Assembly: GCA_046566145.1 (NCBI GenBank)
Contig: JBKHXF010000022.1
Location: 186,001-250,000 of the forward strand
From: JBKHXF01 sp046566145
Lineage (GTDB): Bacteria > Actinomycetota > Nitriliruptoria > Nitriliruptorales > Nitriliruptoraceae
Direction: 5' to 3'
DNA: 64,000 nucleotides
Shown: positions 25,241 through 33,271 of the stretch, one piece after another
How the letters are laid out: each line of letters starts with the position of its first letter
How positions within the stretch are numbered: position 1 is the first letter of the stretch
Made by a program: the position numbers and the translations under genes
Notes under the pieces: model-generated
The model's database searches: none
What the model saw: only the letters and a program-made list of their open reading frames with translations
What the model was told of the DNA's origin: nothing

Positions 25241-26266
25241 GTGACCGTCGTCCCTGCCCGCCGACGCCTGCTCCTGCCGGCGCTCGTCGGCCTCCTCTCG
25301 CTCGTCCTCGCCGCCTGCGGCGGGGAACCGGCCACCCCGCAGGAGCGCCTCGCCGAGGCCTTCGAGTCGTCCTTCTCCGAAGGCTTCTCCTTCACGGTGG
25401 CCCTCGACGCCGACTCGGACGCCCTGGCGAGCCTCGGGGCCGACGCCGGTCCGGCCGCATCCATCCTCAACGGCCTGGGCCTGAGCGGCTCGATCGACGG
25501 GGACGGCAACCTCGTCCTGCGCGTGTCCGTGCTCGGCAGCGACGTGTTCGAGGCCCGTGGCATCGGCGAGGAGGAGTCGTACTTCCGCCTCGACGTGGCC
25601 GACCTCGTGGCGCTCGCCGGCGGCGACATCGCAGCGCTGCAGGGCCAGCTCGGCCCGGCGCTGGAAGGGTTCGGGCTCGCGCCGGAGATCATCGCCGCCG
25701 TCGACGCCGGCCTCTCGGGGGAGTGGGTCGGCATCGAGGGCCAGCTCGACCCCGCGGCCATCAGCGGGCTGTCCGGCGCCTCCGAGCTGCCGGACGAGGA
25801 GGAGGCCGAGGCGGCCGTCCGGGCCCGCTTCGGTGAGGACGTCCCCGCCTTCTTCGAGCGCTTCCTCGTGGTCGGCGAGGAGTCGACCGGCGAGGGCGAG
25901 TCCGTGAGCACCTTCGCCGTGTCGCTGAAGCTCCGCGAGCTCATCCAGGCCGCGGCCCAGCTCAACGCCGACCTCGAGACCGGGCAGGACCTCGGCGACC
26001 TCGAGGCCGACCTGGCCGAGCTGCCCGAGCTCGTCCCGGGCACGATCCAGCTCACCGACGACGTGGTGACGTCGCTCCGCTTCGACGTGGCCGAGACCAT
26101 CCGTGAGGCGGGCGGGACGCTCGACGGCGCGTTCGAGGTCGTCGTCGGCTTCAGCGAGCACGGCGAGGTCCCCGAGGTCGAGGCACCGGACGCCTCGGTC
26201 ATCGTCGACGCCGAGGTGCTCACGGAGTCGATCGAGACGCTGCTGCAGCAGGGCGTCGCCCCCTGA
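25241..26266 (+). CDS. Secreted lipoprotein of unknown function
   Basis: This is a 341-residue lipoprotein. The signal peptide has an Arg-rich start and ends in the lipobox LVLAAC, so the mature protein is lipid-anchored at about Cys25. The rest is strongly acidic, with repeated Leu/Ala/Glu/Asp patterns, and is likely to form beta sheet and helices (for example FSFTVALDADSDALASLG and DGAFEVVVGFSEHGE). It resembles the general pattern of LppX/LprG-like lipoproteins, but I cannot confirm that family. The stop codon lies in a tandem repeat. It stands between menG and menJ with its own leader. Confidence 0.7.
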   Translation: MTVVPARRRLLLPALVGLLSLVLAACGGEPATPQERLAEAFESSFSEGFSFTVALDADSDALASLGADAGPAASILNGLGLSGSIDGDGNLVLRVSVLGSDVFEARGIGEEESYFRLDVADLVALAGGDIAALQGQLGPALEGFGLAPEIIAAVDAGLSGEWVGIEGQLDPAAISGLSGASELPDEEEAEAAVRARFGEDVPAFFERFLVVGEESTGEGESVSTFAVSLKLRELIQAAAQLNADLETGQDLGDLEADLAELPELVPGTIQLTDDVVTSLRFDVAETIREAGGTLDGAFEVVVGFSEHGEVPEVEAPDASVIVDAEVLTESIETLLQQGVAP

Positions 26267-26318
26267 TCCCTGATCTCTGCCCCCTGATCCCTGCCCCCTG
26301 ATCCCTGCCCCCTGACCC
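26259..26318 (+). repeat. 14-bp tandem repeat overlapping a stop codon
   Basis: The unit CCCCCTGATCCCTG occurs at 26259-26272, 26280-26293 and 26294-26307, with a degenerate half unit at 26273-26279 and a partial copy at 26308-26318. The first unit contains the TGA stop (26264-26266) of the lipoprotein gene. Each unit repeats the CCCTGA sequence, so slippage here preserves a stop in some frame. Confidence 0.75.
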
Positions 26319-26340
26319 GACGTCGCCTCCTGCGAGGCCG

Positions 26341-26373
26341 ACCGCCGGCGCGCCGCTTGGCCGCGCCGGCGGT
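26341..26373 (+). terminator. Hairpin after the lipoprotein gene
   Basis: A perfect 12-bp stem (arms 26341-26352 and 26362-26373) with a 9-base loop is followed by CGTCGTTA. It ends the lipoprotein transcript. The candidate -35 box of the next promoter starts in its loop. Confidence 0.7.
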
Positions 26374-26385
26374 CGTCGTTACACT
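26357..26385 (+). promoter_or_regulatory. Candidate promoter of menJ (and possibly the nuo operon)
   Basis: TTGGCC (26357-26362), a 17-bp spacer and TACACT (26380-26385) fit a SigA-type promoter. Transcription would start near 26392, just ahead of the Rex-like operator. The leader to menJ would be about 230 bases, in which I see no other element. Confidence 0.5.
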
Positions 26386-26395
26386 CCCGGACGGC

Positions 26396-26413
26396 TTGTG
26401 AAAGGTTTCACGA
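26396..26413. promoter_or_regulatory. Rex-like redox operator
   Basis: TTGTGAA-AGGT-TTCACGA matches the actinobacterial Rex consensus TTGTGAA-N4-TTCACAA at all but one of the 14 fixed positions (A to G). Rex senses the NADH/NAD+ ratio and in Streptomyces represses respiratory genes including nuo. The site sits just downstream of the candidate start of transcription, a classic repression position. It precedes menJ and the complete complex I operon. Confidence 0.6.
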
Positions 26414-26622
26414 AGTGCCGCGCGGCCCGAGCGCACGTGGGCGCGTCGTGGTAGGCAGCGGTGGCGTGCCGCCCCGGGCACCCTCCGCTCGCCACGACCC
26501 CCACACCGCCGCCCGGCCACGCGGCGCCTCGCGCCCGTGAGACGGGCACCGTCCCGGCCCCGAACCCCCGACGTGGGGCCGGTCCGTGCCCCGCGTCACC
26601 CACGCACCCAGGAGTCCAGCCG

Positions 26623-27891
26623 ATGACGAAGCGCGTGACCACCGCGGACGTCGTCGTCGTCGGGGCCGGCCCGGGCGGCGCGACCGCCGCGGCGTACCTC
26701 GCGATGGCCGGGTACGACGTGGTCCTGATCGAGAAGGACGCCTTCCCGCGGGACAAGGTCTGCGGCGACGGGCTCACCCCCCGCGTCGTGAAGGAGCTGC
26801 TCGACCTCGGCCTCGACGCCGAGGCGCGCGGCGAGGTCCCCGGCTGGGCCACCCAGAAGGGCCTGCGCATCCACGGCGGCAGCACCGTCATGGAGCTGCC
26901 CTGGCCCGAGCTGCAGGACTGGCCCTCGTGGGGCGCCACCGCCACGCGGATGGTGTTCGACGAGGCCATCGCCCGGCACGCGGTGAAGCAGGGCGCCCAG
27001 ATGTGGGAGAACACCCTCGTCACCGGCCCGGTGTGGCGCGACGGCACCGAGACCCGGCTCGCCGGCGTCACCTACGTCGACCGCGACACCGACGAGCCGG
27101 GCGAGGTCCACGCCCCGGTCGTCATCGCGGCCGACGGCGCCTCCGGCAAGCTCGCCCGCTCGATCGGGCTGCACCGCCGCAAGGACCGCCCGATGGCCGT
27201 CGCGGCCCGGACCTACTACCGCTCCAGCCGCGCCGACGACGAGTGGATCTCGTCGTGGCTCGACCTGCGCGACGACGAGGGCAACCTGCTGTCGGGCTAC
27301 GGCTGGATCTTCCCGCTCGACGACGGACGCCTCAACGTCGGCCTCGGCCTGCTCGACACGTCCAAGGACTTCCAGTCCACCAACTACCGACGCATGCTCG
27401 AGGCCTGGGCCCGCGGGCTGGCCGAGGAGTGGGAGACCACCCCGGAGCACCAGGAGGGCCGCATCCTCACCGGCCCCATCCCGATGGGCTTCAACCGCAC
27501 CCCGCTGCACCACAAGGGCATGCTGCTCGTCGGCGACTCCGGCGGGTTCGTCAACCCCTTCAACGGCGAGGGCATCAGCTACGCCATGGAGGCGGCGAAG
27601 CTCGCCGCCGACGTGGTCGACCGGACCTTCGCCACCCGGCGCACCGCCGACCTCGACGCCTACGACCGCGAGCTGCGGGCCCGCTGGGGCGGCTACTACA
27701 CGCTCGGCAAGGTCTTCGGGCAGCTCGTCGGCAACCCCACCGTCATGCACGTCTGCACCCAGTACGGGATGCCGATCCGGCCGCTGATGGAGCTCGTCTT
27801 CAAGATGATGGCGCACCTGACGGACGAGGACCCCTCCGACGCCAAGGACCTCATCATCAACACGCTGTCGCGCCTCGCGCCGGCGGCCTGA
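26623..27891 (+). CDS. menJ: Geranylgeranyl reductase family FAD enzyme, probable menaquinone reductase
   Basis: This flavoprotein has 422 residues. The dinucleotide-binding motif VVVVGAGPGGATAA is at residues 11-24, followed by LIEKDAFPRDKVCGDGLTPR, typical of the geranylgeranyl reductase family. The second FAD motif, LLVGDSGGFVNPFNGEGISYAME, lies near residue 305. The actinobacterial member MenJ saturates one double bond of the menaquinone side chain. The surrounding men genes and the immediately downstream nuo operon support that substrate. The ATG was chosen because CAGGAG lies about 10 bases upstream. It is preceded by the Rex-like operator. Confidence 0.88.
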   Translation: MTKRVTTADVVVVGAGPGGATAAAYLAMAGYDVVLIEKDAFPRDKVCGDGLTPRVVKELLDLGLDAEARGEVPGWATQKGLRIHGGSTVMELPWPELQDWPSWGATATRMVFDEAIARHAVKQGAQMWENTLVTGPVWRDGTETRLAGVTYVDRDTDEPGEVHAPVVIAADGASGKLARSIGLHRRKDRPMAVAARTYYRSSRADDEWISSWLDLRDDEGNLLSGYGWIFPLDDGRLNVGLGLLDTSKDFQSTNYRRMLEAWARGLAEEWETTPEHQEGRILTGPIPMGFNRTPLHHKGMLLVGDSGGFVNPFNGEGISYAMEAAKLAADVVDRTFATRRTADLDAYDRELRARWGGYYTLGKVFGQLVGNPTVMHVCTQYGMPIRPLMELVFKMMAHLTDEDPSDAKDLIINTLSRLAPAA

Positions 27892-27933
27892 GCACCACCC
27901 AGCGCACGCGGCCGTGCCCGGCACGGGACGGTC

Positions 27934-27963
27934 TTGCAGGGCTCACGAGCCCACACCTACCGT
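27934..27963 (+). promoter_or_regulatory. Candidate internal promoter ahead of nuoA
   Basis: TTGCAG (27934-27939), an 18-bp spacer and TACCGT (27958-27963) lie in the 136-bp gap between menJ and nuoA. The gap also contains GGGCTC-AC-GAGCCC (27939-27952), a small hairpin between the boxes. This suggests that complex I can be transcribed independently of menJ. Confidence 0.4.
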
Positions 27964-28027
27964 TGCACCCCGCACCAGCCACCCGCCAGACCCCTCGCCC
28001 GCCCTCTGACCGGAAGGTCGCCAGGTC

Positions 28028-28384
28028 GTGAACGAGTACCTGCCGATCCTGCTGCTGTTCGTCGTGGCGCTCGCCTTCGCCGGCGGGTCCCTCGGCGTCG
28101 CCGCGCTCGTCGGACCGCGTCGCCCGAACCCGACGAAGCTGTCGGCGTACGAGTGCGGGAACGAGCCGCTGGCGGACGTCAAGACGACGCGCTTCAGCGT
28201 CAAGTTCTACATGGTCGCCATGATGTTCCTCATCTTCGACATCGAGACCGTGTTCCTCTACCCGTGGGCGGTCGTCTACCGCAGCCTCGGGTGGTTCGGG
28301 CTGGCGCAGATGGCCGTGTTCATCGGGGTGCTCGGGATCGCCTTCGTCTACGAGATCGGCCGAGGAGGCCTCGAGTGGGACTAG
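28028..28384 (+). CDS. nuoA: NADH-quinone oxidoreductase subunit A, complex I set 1
   Basis: The 118-residue NuoA has three membrane helices. The conserved loop KLSAYECGNEPL (around residue 40) and the helix-2 segment MFLIFDIETVFLYPWA are typical. It is the first of 14 genes in the standard nuoA-N order and lies at the junction of the membrane and peripheral arms. The GTG start is preceded by GGAAGG, and its end overlaps nuoB by 10 bp. Confidence 0.95.
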   Translation: MNEYLPILLLFVVALAFAGGSLGVAALVGPRRPNPTKLSAYECGNEPLADVKTTRFSVKFYMVAMMFLIFDIETVFLYPWAVVYRSLGWFGLAQMAVFIGVLGIAFVYEIGRGGLEWD

Positions 28385-28902
28385 AGGAGAAGCTGCCGTC
28401 CGGCATCCTGCTGACGAACCTCGAGAAGTTCGTCAACTACAGCCGGAGCGCGTCCCTGTGGCCGGCGACGTTCGGCCTCGCCTGCTGTGCCATCGAGATG
28501 ATGGCCGCCGGCGGGCCGCGCCACGACCTCGCCCGGTTCGGCATGGAGGTCTTCCGGGCCTCGCCGCGCCAGGCCGACCTGATGATCGTCGCGGGTCGGG
28601 TGAGCCAGAAGATGGCCCCGGTGCTGCGTCGCATCTACGACCAGATGTCCGACCCCAAGTGGGTGCTGTCGATGGGCGTCTGCGCCACCTCGGGCGGGAT
28701 GTTCAACAACTACGCCCTGGTGCAGGGGGTCGACCACATCGTCCCCGTCGACATGTACGTCCCGGGCTGCCCCCCGAGGCCGGAGATGCTCATGGACGGG
28801 ATCCTCAAGCTGCACGAGAAGATCAAGGGGCAGACGTTCGCGGAGCAGGGCTCCGGGTTCGTCGAGCTGCCCCAGTTCTCCGGCGGACGGGTGGCGAGCT
28901 GA
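28375..28902 (+). CDS. nuoB: NADH-quinone oxidoreductase subunit B, complex I set 1
   Basis: The GTG at 28375 gives 175 residues; GAGGAGG lies within the end of nuoA. NuoB holds cluster N2, which passes electrons to quinone. Ligands are Cys37-Cys38 (LACCAIEMM), Cys103 (GVCATSGG) and Cys132 (PGCPPRPE). All four are present, so the subunit should be functional. A longer upstream frame is not supported by the family N-terminus. Confidence 0.95.
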   Translation: MGLEEKLPSGILLTNLEKFVNYSRSASLWPATFGLACCAIEMMAAGGPRHDLARFGMEVFRASPRQADLMIVAGRVSQKMAPVLRRIYDQMSDPKWVLSMGVCATSGGMFNNYALVQGVDHIVPVDMYVPGCPPRPEMLMDGILKLHEKIKGQTFAEQGSGFVELPQFSGGRVAS

Positions 28903-28903
28903 C

Positions 28904-29491
28904 ATGGCGACCCTCGAGGCCATCGAGAAGAGGATCCAGGACGCCTTCCCCGGCGTCGCGTCGGAGGTCGCCCACGGCGAGCTGACCCTGTTCGTCCAGC
29001 CGGAGCAGCTGCTCGACGTGCTGGTGCTGTGCCGCGACGACGCCGAGCTGCACTGCGAGCTGCTCGCGGACCTGTCGGGCGTGCACTGGCCCGCGGGCGA
29101 GCACGTGCTGGAGCGCCAGCCGAGCACGACCGGTTGGCCGGAGTACCGCGTCGCACGCGAGCAGGGCGTCGTGGAGGTCCTCTACGTCCTGCGCTCCCTG
29201 ACCCACAACCACGTGTTCCGGCTCTCGGTCGGGGCACCGGACGACGACGCGCGCCTGCCCAGCGCCACGGGGCTGTTCCCGACGGCGAACTGGCACGAGC
29301 GCGAGGTCTTCGACATGTTCGGCGTGACCTTCGACGGGCACCCGGACCTCGAGCGGATCCTGATGCCGGAGGACTGGGTCGGCCACCCGCACCGCAAGGA
29401 CTACCCCCTCGGTGGTGTGGAGATCCCGTACGAGAACGACAAGTTCATCCCGCCGCCGCACGAGCGCGACCTGCGCGAGGTCGTCGAGTGA
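28904..29491 (+). CDS. nuoC: NADH-quinone oxidoreductase subunit C, complex I set 1
   Basis: The 195-residue NuoC (30-kDa) subunit contains the signature NWHEREVFDMFGVTFDGHPDLERILMPEDW, from about residue 127, and ends with RKDYPLGG. It contacts NuoD and NuoB at the quinone end of the peripheral arm. It is separate from NuoD, unlike the NuoCD fusion of E. coli. It lacks the long tail seen in the second copy at 47551. Confidence 0.95.
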   Translation: MATLEAIEKRIQDAFPGVASEVAHGELTLFVQPEQLLDVLVLCRDDAELHCELLADLSGVHWPAGEHVLERQPSTTGWPEYRVAREQGVVEVLYVLRSLTHNHVFRLSVGAPDDDARLPSATGLFPTANWHEREVFDMFGVTFDGHPDLERILMPEDWVGHPHRKDYPLGGVEIPYENDKFIPPPHERDLREVVE

Positions 29492-29536
29492 CCGGCCCGT
29501 CTCCACGCACCCGTCGTGGGAAGGGAGCCTGACGTC

Positions 29537-30853
29537 GTGAGCACGAAGGACACCACCGGCCTCACCACCGGTCTGCCCGACCTCGGTGACGACCTGTACC
29601 TCGACGGCGCCGACTGGGAGGACCTCCCCGACGCCATCGAGGAGGGGACGCTGACGGTCAACATGGGCCCCCAGCACCCCTCGACCCACGGCGTGCTCCG
29701 TCTGGTGCTCGAGCTCGAGGGCGAGACCGTCCGCGCCATCAGGCCCGTGATTGGCTACCTCCACACGGGCATCGAGAAGAACGCCGAGTACCGGACCTGG
29801 GTCCAGGGCACGACGTTCTTCACCCGCATGGACTACCTGTCGCCGCTGTTCAACGAGCTGGCGTACTGCCTCGGCGTCGAGCAGCTGCTCGACATCCAGG
29901 TGCCGGAGCGCGCCCAGGCCGTCCGGGTCATCCTCACCGAGTTCAACCGGATCGCCTCGCACCTGGTGTGGCTGGCGACCGGCGGCATGGAGCTCGGCGC
30001 GGTCAGCGTCATGATCTACGGCTTCCGCGAGCGCGAGCACATCCTCGACCTGTTCGAGTCGCAGTCCGGCCTGCGGATGAACCACGCGTACATCCGCCCG
30101 GGCGGCCTCGCCAACGACGTCACCGACGACTTCGTGGAGCGCTGCGAGGCGCTGCTGAAGATGCTGCCCGGGCGCATGCAGGAGTACGAGGACCTGCTGC
30201 TCAGGAACCCGATCTGGAACGACCGCCTCCGCGGCATCGGCGTGATCGACCGCGAGACCTGCCTCGCCCACGGCGTGACCGGCCCGGTGCTGCGCGCCGC
30301 CGGCGAGCCGTGGGACCTGCGCAAGTCGCGCCCCTACTCCGGCATCGAGCAGTACGACTTCGACGTCCCGACCGAGACCGCGGCCGACAGCTACGCCCGC
30401 TTCCTCGTCCGGCTCGAGGAGATGCGCCAGTCGATGCGCATCATCCGCCAGGCCCTCGACACCCTGCCCGGTGGCCCGGTCATGGTCGACGACAAGCGCA
30501 TCGCGTGGCCGTCGCAGCAGTCCCTCGGCCCCGACGGCGTGGGCAACGACCCCGAGTACATCCGCCACATCATGGGTGAGTCCATGGAGGGGCTGATCAA
30601 CCACTTCAAGCTCGTCACCCAGGGCTTCCCCGTCCCGGCGGGCCAGGTGTACTCCGCGGTCGAGTCGCCCCGCGGCGAGCTCGGGTACGCGATCACGTCC
30701 AACGGCACCAACAAGCCGTACCGCGTGCACGTGCGCGACCCCTCGTTCGTGAACCTCCAGGCCACCGACGTGATGAGCCGCGACCACATGGTCAGCGACG
30801 TCATCGTCGTCGTCGCCTCGCTCGACCCGGTGATGGGCGGCGTCGACCGCTGA
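29537..30853 (+). CDS. nuoD: NADH-quinone oxidoreductase subunit D, complex I set 1
   Basis: The GTG at 29537 gives 438 residues. This 49-kDa subunit forms the quinone pocket with NuoB. GPQHPSTHGVLRLVLELEGE is the conserved start of the family region, with the pocket histidine in STHGV. RPVIGYLHTGIEKNAEYR and the C-terminal DPSFVNLQATDVM and DPVMGGVDR complete the match. About 35 acidic residues precede the family domain. A 76-bp C-rich gap separates it from nuoE. Confidence 0.95.
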   Translation: MSTKDTTGLTTGLPDLGDDLYLDGADWEDLPDAIEEGTLTVNMGPQHPSTHGVLRLVLELEGETVRAIRPVIGYLHTGIEKNAEYRTWVQGTTFFTRMDYLSPLFNELAYCLGVEQLLDIQVPERAQAVRVILTEFNRIASHLVWLATGGMELGAVSVMIYGFREREHILDLFESQSGLRMNHAYIRPGGLANDVTDDFVERCEALLKMLPGRMQEYEDLLLRNPIWNDRLRGIGVIDRETCLAHGVTGPVLRAAGEPWDLRKSRPYSGIEQYDFDVPTETAADSYARFLVRLEEMRQSMRIIRQALDTLPGGPVMVDDKRIAWPSQQSLGPDGVGNDPEYIRHIMGESMEGLINHFKLVTQGFPVPAGQVYSAVESPRGELGYAITSNGTNKPYRVHVRDPSFVNLQATDVMSRDHMVSDVIVVVASLDPVMGGVDR

Positions 30854-30929
30854 CGCGGTCGGCGTCCCCACCTCCTGGCCCCACCTCCCACCCGCACCCC
30901 GCCCGGCCCCAGCCCGAAGGGACGCTGCC

Positions 30930-31880
30930 GTGCCCCTGTCCGACTCCTGTCGCGAGACCGCCGCGCACCTCGTCGCGCGGTACCCGGTCGCGCGCTCCGC
31001 GCTGCTGCCGCTCCTGCACCTCGTGCAGTCCGAGGAGGGGTACGTCAGCGAGGAGGGCATCGCCTTCTGCGCCGAGATGGTCGGCCTGACCAAGGCCGAG
31101 GTCGGTGCCGTCGCGACCTTCTACACGATGTTCAAGCGCGAGCCCGTCGGCGACTACCTGCTCAGCGTCTGCACCACCACGACCTGCAAGTTCGCCGGCG
31201 CCGACGAGATCTTCGCGAGCTTCAAGCAGGCCCTCGGGGGCCGCACCACCGACCCGGACACGAAGGTGTCGATCGAGCACGCCGAGTGCCTCGGCATCTG
31301 CGACGCCGCCCCGGTCGTGCAGGTCAACTACGAGATGTTCGGCCCGCTGACCGGGGCCGAGGCCGACGACCTGCTCGCCGCCTGCCGCAAGGGCCAGCCG
31401 CCGGTCTCGCCGTGGTCCGGGGAGACCCCCCCGACCTTCGCCGAGATCGAGCGAGACCTGTCGGGCGCCAACGACGCCTTCGGGCACCACCTCGTCGAGG
31501 CCGCCCGCCAGCAGGCCGCCTACGAGAACCCGCCGGCGTACCGCTCCGGCGAGACCGACATCCCCGTCACCGCCGCCGGCGGCGACCCACGGGGTGTCGG
31601 CGGGGCCCTGTTCCGCGAGGCCGGCGGTGCCGCCCTCGCCGGCGGCGTCGCCGTGCGCGAGGCCGGTGACCTCGACGTCGCCGGCGCGCCGGCGGCCACG
31701 CTCGAGACCGACGGCGTCCCCGAGCACCCGGCCGACGCCGGGACCAGCGACACCGACACGGACGGCGCGGAGGCCGTCGCGGCGGCCGAGGAGGCCGCCG
31801 CCGACACGCCGGGTCCGGATGCCGACGACGCGTCCGACCCCCGCCCCGGCGACGCGACCGACGCGACCGAGGAGGCCTGA
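30930..31880 (+). CDS. nuoE: NADH-quinone oxidoreductase subunit E with long acidic tail, complex I set 1
   Basis: The protein has 316 residues; typical NuoE has 160-240. The 2Fe-2S (N1a) ligands are Cys81, Cys86, Cys120 and Cys124 (SVCTTTTC and ECLGICDAAP). Residues from about 160 carry extra sequence. The last 120 are Ala, Asp, Thr, Glu and Pro-rich without any predicted fold, ending in repeats such as DTDTDGAEAVAAAEEAAAD. The tail has no counterpart in E. coli NuoE. The NuoC and NuoI of set 2 also have tails, so this is a local habit of the genome. The GTG start follows GAAGGGACG. Confidence 0.92.
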   Translation: MPLSDSCRETAAHLVARYPVARSALLPLLHLVQSEEGYVSEEGIAFCAEMVGLTKAEVGAVATFYTMFKREPVGDYLLSVCTTTTCKFAGADEIFASFKQALGGRTTDPDTKVSIEHAECLGICDAAPVVQVNYEMFGPLTGAEADDLLAACRKGQPPVSPWSGETPPTFAEIERDLSGANDAFGHHLVEAARQQAAYENPPAYRSGETDIPVTAAGGDPRGVGGALFREAGGAALAGGVAVREAGDLDVAGAPAATLETDGVPEHPADAGTSDTDTDGAEAVAAAEEAAADTPGPDADDASDPRPGDATDATEEA

Positions 31881-31881
31881 C

Positions 31882-33240
<1,359 letters not shown>

Positions 33241-33271
33241 CGCCGCCCCGACCCGCCAGACAGGTACCCAC

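Noticed and set aside
27918..27932. CCGTGCC-C-GGCACGG palindrome in the menJ-nuoA gap as a second Rex site
   Set aside because: It lacks the TTGTGAA/TTCACAA arms, and a one-base centre does not fit Rex.
28823..31093. Long minus-strand frame opposite nuoC, nuoD and nuoE
   Set aside because: It is a shadow of conserved complex I genes and has no Shine-Dalgarno or family match.
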